A stretch of 64,000 bases of DNA from RH-AL1 sp965277735 (GCA_965277735.1 CBDIDO010000003.1:1364001-1428000), one strand, 5' to 3'; positions 49,157 through 58,247 are shown, numbered from the stretch's first letter. A program made the numbers and translations. Notes: a model not told the origin generated them from the sequence alone.

Positions 49157-49618
49157 ATGAGTGACAATCTGATCGCAGAGCTCGGCGAGGGCTTGACCGG
49201 CATCGAGCAGCTCAAGGCGTGGATGGCCTCCGGCAAGCGGCCGGGCATCGGCGTGACGCTCGATTTCCAGCTCGTCCATGTCGAGGACGGCTACGTCGTC
49301 TTCGAGGCGACGCCGGGTACGCATGCCTCCAATCCGATCGGCACCGTGCACGGTGGCTACGCGGCGACACTGCTCGATTCGGCCTGCGGCTGCGCCTGCC
49401 ATTCGCGGCTCGCGGCCGACCAGGCCTACACGACGCTCGAGCTGAAGGTCGCCTACCACAAGGCGATGACCAAGGAGACGGGCAAGGTCCGCGCCGAGGG
49501 TCGCATCGCCTCGATCGGCCGCCGCGCCGCCTTCGCCGAAGCGAAGCTCGTCGATCAGACCGGCCGTCTGCTCGCCTCCGCGACGTCGAGCCTGCTGGTG
49601 ATGCCGCGCCCCGCGTGA
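49157..49618 (+). CDS. PaaI-like hotdog-fold thioesterase
   Basis: 153 residues. Hotdog fold with the PaaI-type active-site helix NPIGTVHGGYAATLLDSACG (about 57-76) and the central strand TLELKVAYHKAM. Hydrolyses an acyl-CoA or aryl-CoA; the natural substrate is unknown. It starts 41 bases after the M16 pair and may be on the same transcript. No membrane or export signal. Confidence 0.9.
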   Translation: MSDNLIAELGEGLTGIEQLKAWMASGKRPGIGVTLDFQLVHVEDGYVVFEATPGTHASNPIGTVHGGYAATLLDSACGCACHSRLAADQAYTTLELKVAYHKAMTKETGKVRAEGRIASIGRRAAFAEAKLVDQTGRLLASATSSLLVMPRPA

Positions 49619-49683
49619 GGCCCGTCGCACATCGTGTCGACGGCCCTGCCGACCCGTGCTAGCCCGCTCCGTAGGAGGCGACC

Positions 49684-50367
49684 ATGCCAGGCAAAATCGA
49701 AATCCTGCCCTCGATCCTCTCCGCCGATTTCGCGCGGCTCGCCGACGAGCTGGCGGCTGTCGACGCGGCGGGCGCCGACGTGATGCATCTTGACGTGATG
49801 GACGGCCATTTCGTGCCGAACATCACGTTCGGGCCGCCCGTCGTGAAGGCGATGCGCAAGCACACCAAGAAGCCGTTCGACGTGCACCTGATGATCGCGC
49901 CGGCCGACCCCTACCTCGAGGCTTTCGCCGAGGCCGGCGCCGACACGATCCTCATCCACGCCGAGGCCGGCCCGCACCTGCATCGCTCACTGCAGACGAT
50001 CCGCGCGCTCGGCAAGGGCCCGGGCGTCGCGATCAACCCCGGCACGCCGGTGGACGCCGTGGCGCACGTGCTCGACCTCGTCGACATTGTGCTCGTGATG
50101 ACGGTGAACCCAGGCTTCGGCGGCCAGAGCTTCATCCCCGCGTGTCTCGAGAAGGTGCGCGCCGTGAACGCGCTGATCGCCGGCCGCGACATCGCGATCG
50201 AGGTCGACGGCGGCATCGACGCGAAGACGGCGCCGGAGGTGGTGGCCGCCGGCGCAACGCGGCTCGTGGCGGGGAATGCGGTGTTCCGCGACGGGCCGGC
50301 GGGGTATGCGAAGAACATCGAGGCGATCCGCCGTGCGGCGCTGAGCGCGCGGGGGGAGATGGTGTGA
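49684..50367 (+). CDS. rpe: Ribulose-phosphate 3-epimerase
   Basis: 227 residues. Interconverts ribulose-5-phosphate and xylulose-5-phosphate (pentose phosphate / Calvin pathway). Signatures: ILPSILSADFARL, HLDVMDGHFVPNITFG (metal His/Asp), VNPGFGGQSFIP and EVDGGIDAKTAP. AGGAGG (49674-49679) lies close before ATG 49684. It converges with the HTH-ImmA gene; lower-GC accessory DNA starts right after its stop. Confidence 0.97.
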   Translation: MPGKIEILPSILSADFARLADELAAVDAAGADVMHLDVMDGHFVPNITFGPPVVKAMRKHTKKPFDVHLMIAPADPYLEAFAEAGADTILIHAEAGPHLHRSLQTIRALGKGPGVAINPGTPVDAVAHVLDLVDIVLVMTVNPGFGGQSFIPACLEKVRAVNALIAGRDIAIEVDGGIDAKTAPEVVAAGATRLVAGNAVFRDGPAGYAKNIEAIRRAALSARGEMV

Positions 50368-50413
50368 TTTCGGTCAGTTGCTGCTATCGACGCCCGTCTC
50401 ATTCGGATGCTGG

Positions 50414-51310
50414 CTACTGACTGTATTTGGATAACATTACTTTAGCTGCGTGCTCGCTGGTGCCAAAGGCGTGGCTTGTTATTGTAGGGCATGTATATCC
50501 GAACGAAAGGTTGCGGGGTATCATCAAGTTTCCTGCAAAAGCATCAGCCTGCCATTCGGCGTCGGAGTAAATAGGTTCGTTTTCTTCGCGCGCTCTGGCA
50601 AACGAAATTTCTTGATGCATGAGGTAATGGCCAAGTTCGTGTGCGGCCGTGAAACGACCTCGGCCATCTCCTTGGCAGGCAGCATCGTAAACGTCGACTC
50701 GCAATATAATGGAGTTCTTGCCAGCAATTACACGGCCTTCATCATTTCCCATTTCATCGCGCCCTAAAACTTCGAAAACAAAACTGTCGCTAATTTTCGG
50801 GAGGCCCATTTCTATAACTTCAATAATAGGAAAGCGATGTCTCTCGGAGTATCCAAAGGCATTTCGTACGTTCTGCGCAAGCGCTTCTATTTTTTCTTTG
50901 GACATTGGAGCGACCCGAAATCCCCGCTTCATTCTTTTGAAGGGTATTTCATTGTCACAAGATTTCATAACAACCTTTCTAATCTGCGCCAATAAATCGT
51001 CAGGAATTTCATTATTGTTTCTTGCAAATGCAGCTACTAGTTCGCGTCCGGACGGCGGAAGATGATCAACGCGCACTTCTTTTAGCGTCTTGTCCTTGGC
51101 AGCGCGAAGTTGTTTATGTTCAGATGAACTTAAAACCATCGCCCGAACAATTTCGGCCACAAAGCCGTCTGGTATTTGCTTTCGGCCAGTCTCGATCGCA
51201 GACAGCATTGCAGTGCTTCGCTTCATTAATTGGGCAAGGTCGAAGAGCCTCATTTCATGATCAATGCGCAGCTTCCGAAGCGCGGCGCCGAATGGTGTGA
51301 GCTTTGACAT
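50414..51310 (-). CDS. XRE-type HTH / ImmA-IrrE metallopeptidase protein
   Basis: 298 residues. An XRE helix-turn-helix covers about 5-62 (ALRKLRIDHEMRLFDLAQLM, then STAMLSAIETGRKQI). An ImmA/IrrE peptidase domain (about 140-298) has the zinc motif HELGH at 224-228 and the downstream DAEWQADAFAGNLMIP. Such proteins cut or regulate a repressor, as in ICEBs1 or in IrrE/DdrO. ATG 51310 has GGGAGG seven bases upstream; an in-frame start at 51364 would add 18 residues. GC is lower than in neighbours. The gene is divergent from the unknown gene at 51501. Confidence 0.88.
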   Translation of the reverse strand: MSKLTPFGAALRKLRIDHEMRLFDLAQLMKRSTAMLSAIETGRKQIPDGFVAEIVRAMVLSSSEHKQLRAAKDKTLKEVRVDHLPPSGRELVAAFARNNNEIPDDLLAQIRKVVMKSCDNEIPFKRMKRGFRVAPMSKEKIEALAQNVRNAFGYSERHRFPIIEVIEMGLPKISDSFVFEVLGRDEMGNDEGRVIAGKNSIILRVDVYDAACQGDGRGRFTAAHELGHYLMHQEISFARAREENEPIYSDAEWQADAFAGNLMIPRNLSFGYTCPTITSHAFGTSEHAAKVMLSKYSQ

Positions 51311-51500
51311 GCTGCCTCCCTGGTCTGAAACGGAAATCTGCCACACGTCTCGGAAAGGTTCCACCTAAATCGGTCTTTTTTATACCCGTTTGGTTTAATG
51401 CTTCTTGACGAATCGAGAGCCGTTTGCGATATCGGATCTATGGCCGTCATGCGGAAGGCATGTCGACATCGCCAACCCAGGGCCAGGGAAAGGAAGTAAG

Positions 51501-51842
51501 ATGGCAGCAGCTTTTGAGACGACGACGCCCAATGGTCTGTTGGGCTCGTTCAAGAAGGCGATCGATCAGGGGCACGTGACCACGTGGGCCTACGATACCC
51601 AGGGTGATTTCTGGCATAAGCCGGGGCAGTGGGCGAATCAGGGGTGGTTGCGGCCCAAAGTGGTCGACGGCGTTCGCCTGCGCTTCACCTTCTTGGGCCG
51701 GGACGAGACTACTCCCGCGGCTTATGGGGTCCTTCAGGGTCGCATGATCGAGTCGATGACCAACCACTGCGCGAACCAGTTCACGGTGGCTACTAGCACC
51801 GCTAAGGCTGCGGCGGATGACGCTCGCGTCCGCGCGGCGTGA
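51501..51842 (+). CDS. Hypothetical protein of accessory patch
   Basis: 113 residues with AAAGGAAG before ATG 51501. Trp/Gly-rich first half (TWAYDTQGDFWHKPGQWANQ, GWLRPKVVDGVRLRF), then a helix ending in Ala/Arg. No signal peptide, membrane helix or known motif. Divergent from the HTH-ImmA gene (190-bp gap) and overlapping by 41 bases, tail to tail, with the gene at 51802. May be the regulatory target of the HTH protein. Confidence 0.6.
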   Translation: MAAAFETTTPNGLLGSFKKAIDQGHVTTWAYDTQGDFWHKPGQWANQGWLRPKVVDGVRLRFTFLGRDETTPAAYGVLQGRMIESMTNHCANQFTVATSTAKAAADDARVRAA

Positions 51843-52038
51843 AAGCCACTAACACGGAACCGGAGTTGTCTATCTTCTCCGGTTCGCCGCGTCCGAAAAA
51901 ATTGGCCATTTCCCGCGGCGAACAGTTGTCAAAATCTAAAATCCGCACCGGCCGACCATCGCAGTCGACTTTGATCTCATAGGCATCGCGTCCGGTAGTC
52001 GGCAACGATACCACTTTGTTTGAATAATTGTCGTTCAT
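51802..52038 (-). CDS. Hypothetical protein, overlaps its neighbour tail to tail
   Basis: 78 residues: MNDNYSNKVVSLPTTGRDAY, then EIKVDCDGRPVRILDFDNCS, a short strand-rich small domain, and a basic Pro-rich tail. Its composition is like a real protein and unlike the Arg-rich shadows typical here. The Shine-Dalgarno is poor. The 41-base antisense overlap with the gene at 51501 could cause mutual interference. No family recognised. The 241 bases beyond it, up to the Mth938 gene, show no gene. Confidence 0.5.
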   Translation of the reverse strand: MNDNYSNKVVSLPTTGRDAYEIKVDCDGRPVRILDFDNCSPREMANFFGRGEPEKIDNSGSVLVAFTPRGRERHPPQP

Positions 52039-52279
52039 TCGATTGGTCCCGGTGCAGCAAGAAGGTTTGCATCAATGGCTTGCTTGAGACTTGTGGCGCG
52101 CAGTCGTGTTGACCAGACCCGCACACCGTCCGGTTAATTTACCTAACTGCGTGCTAGACGCCACCGGTTTCTTGCGGAGTAAATGCGCGCAGCTGTGAAA
52201 TAGACCGAAGTGCCTTAAAGCACTGTACGATGAATATCGTCTTTTCGCGCAAAAGGCTTCTCGGCCTCCACTGACCTAC

Positions 52280-52669
52280 CTACGCCACCGCAAGCAGCGC
52301 CGCCGCGACCTTGCGCTTCTCGCTGAGCAGGATCGAGTACGTCCGCGCCGCGGCGCCCGTCGCCATAGGCTCGGCGGCCAGCCCTCGCCGTCGAAGCTCC
52401 GCGCGCAGGTCGAACAGCGGCAGCATGGCGGCGCCGGTGCCGATGAGCAGGTGCTCTATCGCCCCCTTCGGCTCGACGAAGACACGAGCGAAGGCGTCGA
52501 TGGTGAGATCGTCCGGCGTCACCGCGTCCCAGGCGTAAATGCCGGAGGGCAGGGCGAGGATCGAGCCGCGGTGCGACATGTCGGCGAACTGGAAGCCGCC
52601 GGCACCGTAGCCGTCGATCGCGTGGCGGCCGGGCAGGAAGCCGGCGCCTTTGTCGCCCAAATTGGACAA
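52280..52669 (-). CDS. Mth938-like domain protein (DUF498 / NDUFAF3-like)
   Basis: 129 residues. Contains IDGYGAGGFQFADMSHRGSIL and the short motif LLIGTGAAMLPL characteristic of the Mth938/DUF498 fold, related to the mitochondrial complex I assembly factor NDUFAF3. It starts 4 bases after the secF stop, as the last gene of yajC-secD-secF-Mth938, the standard order in Alphaproteobacteria. Bacterial function is unproven. Confidence 0.88.
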   Translation of the reverse strand: MSNLGDKGAGFLPGRHAIDGYGAGGFQFADMSHRGSILALPSGIYAWDAVTPDDLTIDAFARVFVEPKGAIEHLLIGTGAAMLPLFDLRAELRRRGLAAEPMATGAAARTYSILLSEKRKVAAALLAVA

Positions 52670-52673
52670 CGAC

Positions 52674-53639
52674 TTAGACAGAGGCCTTGGCCGGCTTGCG
52701 GGCGGGCGCGGGCTCGGAGGGCGGGACCACCGACTCGCCCATCGCCTCGTGGCGCAGGCCTAGGTAGATCAGCATCGGCGAGCAGATGAAGATCGACGAA
52801 TAGGTCGCGACGAAGATGCCGAACATCATCGCCAGCGAGAACGAGCGGATCACGTCGCCGCCGAACAGGACGAGCGAGAGCAGGGCGAGGAACACAGTCG
52901 TCGCCGTCATGATCGTGCGCGGCAGCACCGCGTTGACCGAGATGTCGATCAGCTCGTTGGTCGAGATTTTGCGGTACTTCTTCATCACCTCGCGGATGCG
53001 GTCGAGCACCACGACCGTCTCGTTGAGGCTGTAGCCGACGATCGTGAGGATCGCGGCGATCGATGTCGTGTTGAACTCGAGCTGGGTGATCGAGAAGAAG
53101 CCGACGGTGAGCAGCAGGTCGTGCATCGTCGCGATGATGGCGCCGACGGCGAACTGCCATTCGAAGCGGAACCAGAGATAGCAGAGCACGGCAAGGATCG
53201 AGATGACGACGCCGAGCGTGCCGGATTGCACGAGCTCGCCGGAGATCGTCGGGCCGACGACGGCGGTCTGGCGGATCTTGTAGCCGGGGCCGATCGCCTT
53301 GGTGACGCGCTCGACGGCACCTTCCTGTGCTTGATCGCCGCCGGGCTGCAGGCCGAAACGGATCGCGACATCGGCCGGCGTGCCGAGGCCCTGCACGCCG
53401 ACGGGGCCGACGTTCATCGATTCCGTGGCCTTGCGCAGCCCGGAGAGGTCGGCGTGGCCGGAGGTCGCCTGCACCTCGATCAGCGTGCCGCCGGCGAAAT
53501 CGATGCCGTAATTCATGCCGACCGTCAGGAACAGGACGACCGAGACGATCGACATGACAGCCGAGAACGGATAGCTCACGCGCCGGAAGCGCATGAAGCC
53601 GAACTTGGTGTTTTCCGGCGCGAGGCGGAGAAGCTTCAT
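52674..53639 (-). CDS. secF: Protein translocase subunit SecF
   Basis: 321 residues, six membrane helices with the first periplasmic domain between helices 1 and 2. Signatures: NYGIDFAGGTLIEVQ, and the DRIREVMKKYR / NAVLPRTIMTA loops of RND-type SecF. Works with SecD, using proton motive force to finish protein translocation. Starts 14 bases after the secD stop. The C-terminal tail is Lys/Ala/Pro-rich. Confidence 0.97.
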   Translation of the reverse strand: MKLLRLAPENTKFGFMRFRRVSYPFSAVMSIVSVVLFLTVGMNYGIDFAGGTLIEVQATSGHADLSGLRKATESMNVGPVGVQGLGTPADVAIRFGLQPGGDQAQEGAVERVTKAIGPGYKIRQTAVVGPTISGELVQSGTLGVVISILAVLCYLWFRFEWQFAVGAIIATMHDLLLTVGFFSITQLEFNTTSIAAILTIVGYSLNETVVVLDRIREVMKKYRKISTNELIDISVNAVLPRTIMTATTVFLALLSLVLFGGDVIRSFSLAMMFGIFVATYSSIFICSPMLIYLGLRHEAMGESVVPPSEPAPARKPAKASV

Positions 53640-53653
53640 CGGCTCAATCTAAC

Positions 53654-55249
53654 TCATATCGGCAGCTTGGTGGGCCGCCGGTAGCGGTACCAGAGCGCGA
53701 TCATCATGCGGGTCATCGTCACGGCGGTGACGATCGACGTCAGGATGCCGAGACCCATCGACACGGCGAAGCCGCGCACCGGGCCGGCGCCGAGAAAATA
53801 CAGGATCGCGGCGGCGACGAACATCGTGACGTTCGAATCGACGATCGTCCCGAAGGCGCGCTTGAAGCCGGTGTCGAGCGACTGGATGATCGAGCGCCCG
53901 GCGTGGTTCTCCTCGCGGATGCGCTCGTAGATCAGCACGTTCGAGTCCACTGCCATGCCGATCGTCAGCACGATGCCGGCGATGCCGGGCAGGGTGAGCG
54001 TGGCGCCGAGCAGCACCAGGCCGGCGAAGATGAAGCTGATGTGCACCGCCAGCGCGATGTTGGCGAAGATGCCGAACGTCCCGTAGGTGATCAGCATGTA
54101 GCCGAAGACGAGGGCGGCGCCGACATAGGCCGCGCGCTCGCCGGCGTTGATCGAATCCTGGCCGAGGCCTGGGCCGACGGTGCGCTCCTCGATGATCACG
54201 AGCTTGGCGGGCAGGGCGCCGGCGCGCAGCAGGATCGACAGGTTGTTGGCCTGCTCGACCGTGAAACTGCCCGAGATCTGGCCCGAGCCGCCCATGATCG
54301 GGCCGAGGATGCGCGGCGCCGAGATCACCTTGCCGTCGAGCACGATGGCGAAGGGGCGGCCGACGTTCTCGCTGGTCACCTGGCCGAAGCGCTGGCCGCC
54401 GCGGATGTTGAACTTGAAGTTGACGATCGGCTGCTGGTTTTGCTGGTCGAAGCCCGGCTGCGCGTCGGTGAGGTCGCCGCCTTCCACCATGATGCGCTTC
54501 TCGACGGCCACCTTCTGGCCGCCGGGATGCTCGCCGTCTTCCAGCATCTCGACATCGCCGGGGTTGGCGCCGGGCTGGGCGACGAGCTGGAACGTGAGCT
54601 TGGCCGTCGTGCCGAGGATCTGCTTCAGCTTGTCGGGATCCTGCAGGCCGGGCACCTCAACCAGCACGCGGTCGTTGCCCTCGCGCTCGATCAAGGGTTC
54701 GGTGGTGCCGAGCGCGTCGACGCGACGGCGGATGACCTCGATCGACTGGTCGACGGCGCGGCGGATCTTGTCGTTCACGCCCGCGTCGGTGACGTCGACG
54801 TCGATCGTCTCGGCATTGGTCGTCACGTTGTAGGCGGACTCGCCGGTCGAGCCGAAGACCGAGGCGGTCGGGTTCGCCAGCGCGCGCAGCTTGGGCATGA
54901 CCTTGGCGAGCTCGCCGGCATCGGCGATGCGGAACTCGACGCCGCGCGGCTTGGTGCCGATGCCGCCCGTCGTCGCAACCTTCTCCTCGCGCAGGATGCG
55001 GCGGACGTCGTCGCGCAGGTTGCCGACCATTGTCTTGACCACGTCGGTGCCGTCGACCTGCAGAAGCACGTGCGAGCCGCCCTGCAGATCGAGGCCGAGG
55101 GTCAGCGTGCGGGGCTTGGCCCAGGAGGGCATGTGCGCGTCGAGCGCGTCGCGGGTCGGGGCGCTCAGCATGCTCGGCACGACGAGGAGGACCGCCACGA
55201 CGATCATGCCGAGGATGGAGACGATCTTCCAGGTCGAGAAACGCAGCAT
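53654..55249 (-). CDS. secD: Protein translocase subunit SecD
   Basis: 531 residues. The N-terminal membrane helix is followed by LGLDLQGGSHVLLQV, the large periplasmic P1 domain (about 30-340), and five more helices with GMAVDSNVLIYERIREE and GFKRAFGTIVDSNVT. RND-family partner of SecF. It lies between yajC and secF on one transcript. Confidence 0.97.
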   Translation of the reverse strand: MLRFSTWKIVSILGMIVVAVLLVVPSMLSAPTRDALDAHMPSWAKPRTLTLGLDLQGGSHVLLQVDGTDVVKTMVGNLRDDVRRILREEKVATTGGIGTKPRGVEFRIADAGELAKVMPKLRALANPTASVFGSTGESAYNVTTNAETIDVDVTDAGVNDKIRRAVDQSIEVIRRRVDALGTTEPLIEREGNDRVLVEVPGLQDPDKLKQILGTTAKLTFQLVAQPGANPGDVEMLEDGEHPGGQKVAVEKRIMVEGGDLTDAQPGFDQQNQQPIVNFKFNIRGGQRFGQVTSENVGRPFAIVLDGKVISAPRILGPIMGGSGQISGSFTVEQANNLSILLRAGALPAKLVIIEERTVGPGLGQDSINAGERAAYVGAALVFGYMLITYGTFGIFANIALAVHISFIFAGLVLLGATLTLPGIAGIVLTIGMAVDSNVLIYERIREENHAGRSIIQSLDTGFKRAFGTIVDSNVTMFVAAAILYFLGAGPVRGFAVSMGLGILTSIVTAVTMTRMMIALWYRYRRPTKLPI

Positions 55250-55300
55250 GTCTTTTCAGTCGATTCGAAAAAGGACGGCGCGCAGGCCGCCAGCGTCCGC

Positions 55301-55579
55301 TCAGGCGGCGGGCTTCGCCACGTCTTTGACCGGCTCGCCCTTGGCGCGGACGTCCGACACCATGGCGCGGGCGACGCGCACGCGCACGTTGGCGGCGATC
55401 TCGACCTCGAGCTCGGTGTCGTCGACGACCTTGGTGACCTTGCCGATGATGCCGCCGCTGGTGACCACCGTGTCGCCACGGCGGATGTTCTTCAGCAGAT
55501 CGGCGCGCTCGCGCGCCGCCCGCTGCTGCGGGCGCAGCACGAGGACATACATGATCGCACCGATCATCGCGACCGGCAT
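55301..55579 (-). CDS. yajC: Preprotein translocase subunit YajC (N-terminus extends upstream)
   Basis: 92 residues from ATG 55579, but the conserved YajC start (FITPAFAQ, then DQILQLL) is encoded in frame directly upstream, through to about 55666. That stretch has no ATG, GTG or TTG. The best candidate start is ATC at 55664-55666, preceded by AGGGCGGGG, which would give 121 residues, the normal size. The single membrane helix (AMIGAIMYVLVL) and the hallmark LRPQQRAARE follow. Accessory to SecDF; first gene of the operon. Confidence 0.9.
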   Translation of the reverse strand: MPVAMIGAIMYVLVLRPQQRAARERADLLKNIRRGDTVVTSGGIIGKVTKVVDDTELEVEIAANVRVRVARAMVSDVRAKGEPVKDVAKPAA

Positions 55580-55800
55580 GAGCAGCTGGAGGATCTGGTC
55601 CGTTCCCGCTGGGGCCCCCGCGGTCTGGGCGAAGGCAGGCGTGATGAAGATGGTCGTGCTCCCGATGGCCCCGCCCTGACGGCGACTGGCGGCGTTATAG
55701 CGGCGAAGGGGGCGAAAGCAATGCCAGGGTGTGGGCGGCCGAGATTACGCTTCGGTCACCTTCTCGCGCGCCGCCTGCTGCAGCCGCGAAGCGCGCAGGC

Positions 55801-56241
55801 TCAATCGTAATCACTCATGTGCGGAAACACCTCGATATCGAGATCGATCCCGAGGTCGGCGAGCCGCGCCATGTCGCGAACGAAGAGCGTCGCGTCGATA
55901 TTGTTCGAGCCGATCAGCGCCAGGCTGATCGCAACGCTGCCGCCGGACCCCTTGAGCGTTTGAAACAGCTCCCGGTGCGGCGCGAGCGTCTCCGCCAGGC
56001 GAAGCGCCGCGGCAGCGAAGTCCCGGTCCCCCTTGATCTGGCGCGACCAGTTCCAGAAGCTGAAGCGATAGGTGCCCGGCAGGCTCTGCCCCTTGACCCC
56101 GACGCGTGCTGCGCCGGCGACCTTGCTGTGCATCGGAATGATGCCCAGCGGAGCCAGGACCGGCGCGAGGTCGAGCGTCGGATGCGTGACGCGCATACCG
56201 ATCCTGAAGCGAAGGGCGTCCTCCTCGTCCTGGTCCGTCAT
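55801..56241 (-). CDS. DUF4279-like protein
   Basis: 146 residues. Layout of DUF4279 proteins: FRIGMRVTHPTLDLAPVLAP, a Gly/Lys turn (VKGQSLPGTYRFSFWNWSRQ), a helical middle, and the end ARLADLGIDLDIEVFPHMSD. Members are small bacterial proteins of unknown role, sometimes near toxin-immunity loci. No partner toxin is present here. ATG 56241 is 48 bases from the divergent DUF815 gene. Confidence 0.65.
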   Translation of the reverse strand: MTDQDEEDALRFRIGMRVTHPTLDLAPVLAPLGIIPMHSKVAGAARVGVKGQSLPGTYRFSFWNWSRQIKGDRDFAAAALRLAETLAPHRELFQTLKGSGGSVAISLALIGSNNIDATLFVRDMARLADLGIDLDIEVFPHMSDYD

Positions 56242-56289
56242 GCGCGCGCGCCTCTCGCCCCGTGCCGCATCCTGGCGTAAGCAGGCCGC

Positions 56290-57159
56290 GTGACCAAGAC
56301 AGCCCCCGATCTCACCGACTCCGCCGACGCCCTGCGCCGCATCGCCGATGCCCTCGAGGCGCTCGTGCCGAAGCCGCCGCCGGCACCCGACCTCGCGGCC
56401 GCCGACGCCTTCGTCTGGCGCCCGGAGACCGGCACGCTGGTGCCCGTGCCGCAGGTGAGCCGCGTCGAGCTCGCGTTGCTGCGCGGCATCGACCACGTAC
56501 GCGACATCCTGGTCGGCAACACCGAGCGCTTCGCCAAGGGGTACGCGGCCAACAACGTGCTGCTGTGGGGCGCCCGCGGCATGGGCAAGTCGTCGCTCGT
56601 CAAGGCGGCGCACGCGCAGGTCAACGCGGAGGGGCTGCCGCTCAAGCTGATCGAAATCCATCGCGAGGACATCGACTCGCTGCCGCCCCTGATGGCGCTG
56701 ATCCGCGCGACGCCGCACCGCTACCTGATCTTCTGCGACGATCTCTCGTTCGACGCCGACGACACGAGCTACAAGTCGCTGAAGGCGGTGCTCGAGGGCG
56801 GCCTCGAAGGGCGGCCGGCCAACGTGCTCTTCTACGCGACATCGAACCGCCGCCACCTGATGGCGCGCGACATGGTCGACAACGAGCGAGCCACCGCCAT
56901 CAACCCCGGCGAGGCGGTCGAGGAGAAGGTCTCGCTGTCAGACCGTTTCGGGCTCTGGCTCGGCTTCCACAAGTCCTCGCAGGACGAGTACCTCGCCATG
57001 GTCTTCGGCTATGCCGAGCACTACGACCTCGGTGTCGCGCGGGAAAAACTGCAGGCCGAGGCGCTCGAATGGGCGGCGACTCGCGCCAGCCGCTCCGGGC
57101 GCACGGCCTGGCAGTTCATCCAGGATGTCGCGGGGCGGCTGGGGAAAGCGGTGGTTTAA
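56290..57159 (+). CDS. DUF815 family ATP-binding protein
   Basis: 289 residues from GTG 56290. AAA-type ATPase: Walker A in LLWGARGMGKSSLVKAAH (about 92-109), Walker B in YLIFCDDLSFD (about 145-155), and a sensor-like ATSNRRHLMARDM. The family (PF05673) is widespread in Alphaproteobacteria and normally sits beside yajC-secDF, as here, but on the other strand. Cellular role not established. A 108-bp GTCATTGCGAG element lies just after its stop. Confidence 0.9.
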   Translation: MTKTAPDLTDSADALRRIADALEALVPKPPPAPDLAAADAFVWRPETGTLVPVPQVSRVELALLRGIDHVRDILVGNTERFAKGYAANNVLLWGARGMGKSSLVKAAHAQVNAEGLPLKLIEIHREDIDSLPPLMALIRATPHRYLIFCDDLSFDADDTSYKSLKAVLEGGLEGRPANVLFYATSNRRHLMARDMVDNERATAINPGEAVEEKVSLSDRFGLWLGFHKSSQDEYLAMVFGYAEHYDLGVAREKLQAEALEWAATRASRSGRTAWQFIQDVAGRLGKAVV

Positions 57160-57188
57160 GGTCGGCGGCATCGAGCGAGGCCCCTTCC

Positions 57189-57296
57189 GCCGTCATTGCG
57201 AGCGTAGCGAAGCAACCCAGGGGCGGCAGGACGACAAGTGGCGCAACGGAGCCCTGCACCCCCTGGGTTGCTTCGTCTGCGGCTCGCAATGACGGC
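57189..57296. repeat. GTCATTGCGAG-type inverted-repeat element
   Basis: Ends GCCGTCATTGCGAG and CTCGCAATGACGGC are inverted copies; the arms go on with GCGAAGCAACCCAGG / CCTGGGTTGCTTCG around a ~35-bp centre. A non-coding, MITE-like family common in Hyphomicrobiales, different from the CCTTCTCCCGC family. Located between convergent genes. Confidence 0.88.
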
Positions 57297-57308
57297 GCCG
57301 TGGCTGGA

Positions 57309-58247
57309 TCACCCGGCTGGCGCTGCGAACGAGCGGGCCGTCGCCGGCGCGCCGACCTCGAACGGCGTGACGTCCGACCAGAAGCGCGTCGTGAACTTGC
57401 TCGCATCCACTCGGTAAGGGCGATCGAACAGGAAGCGCATCTCGTGCACCTCGCGCAGGAACGGCACCGCGAGCCCGAGGATCGGGAGCAGCGCGAGCGG
57501 GATCGCCTGCACCTTCGGCGCAACGCCGAGCGCCGCGGCCCCGAGGGCAAGGATCTCGCGCGGCGTCCGGGTCGGCGCACTCGGCATGTTCCAGGCCTGC
57601 CCGTAGGCGTCGTCCGGCGCATCGAGCAGCGACAGCACCGCGCGGGCGATGTCGGGCACATAGGCGAACTCGTGCGGCGTGTCCGGCGGCGCGACCAGCA
57701 TCGCCGCCTTGCCCTGCGCGAGGCGCCCGAAGCCGCTGTCGCCGATGTGCGAGAGGCCGACCCCGGGGCCGTAGAAATCCGGGCAGCGCAGCGCCGCGAA
57801 CTTGAGTTGGCCCGCCGCCGCGGCGGCCTGCCAGATGCGCGTCACCTCCGCGCGGATCGCGGGCTTGGCGCCGTGCGTCGTGAGCGGCATGTCCTCGCGC
57901 AGCGGCGCATCCTGCGGCCCGTGCATGTAGAGGTCGTCGACGAAGACCACGCGGGTGCCCGTCGCTGATGCCGCCGCGACGACGTTGCGCATCGCGGCCG
58001 GCCACGCCTCGCGCCAGACGCGGCCGTCGTAGGGAAAGCCGATCGCCAGCACGAGCTGCGAAACCCCGTCGAGCGCGCGGCGCACGGCCTCGCCGTCGAG
58101 CACGTCGCTGGAGACGAAGTCGACGCCCGCCGGCAGGGTCTTCGGCCGGCTGCGCTGCGCGGCCCGCACGCGATCGCCCCGCGCCGCCAGCGCCTCGAGC
58201 GTCGCGCGCCCGACCGGCCCCAGCCCCATCACCAATGTATCGCCCAT
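57309..58247 (-). CDS. NAD-dependent epimerase/dehydratase family protein
   Basis: 312 residues, extended short-chain dehydrogenase fold. The nucleotide site MGLGPVGRATLEALAARG is near the N-terminus; FVDDLYMHGP and RCPDFYGPGV take the place of the usual YxxxK region, so catalysis may be altered or lost. Substrate unknown. Divergent from the LysR gene at 58345, with a 97-bp shared promoter region; likely its regulatory target. The 108-bp repeat lies past the stop. Confidence 0.85.
   Translation of the reverse strand: MGDTLVMGLGPVGRATLEALAARGDRVRAAQRSRPKTLPAGVDFVSSDVLDGEAVRRALDGVSQLVLAIGFPYDGRVWREAWPAAMRNVVAAASATGTRVVFVDDLYMHGPQDAPLREDMPLTTHGAKPAIRAEVTRIWQAAAAAGQLKFAALRCPDFYGPGVGLSHIGDSGFGRLAQGKAAMLVAPPDTPHEFAYVPDIARAVLSLLDAPDDAYGQAWNMPSAPTRTPREILALGAAALGVAPKVQAIPLALLPILGLAVPFLREVHEMRFLFDRPYRVDASKFTTRFWSDVTPFEVGAPATARSFAAPAG

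Noticed and set aside
51405..51433. Sigma70-like promoter TTGACG-N17-GATATC before the gene at 51501
   Set aside because: The -10 match is poor and the transcript start would lie about 65 bases before the ATG; not strong enough to list as a feature.
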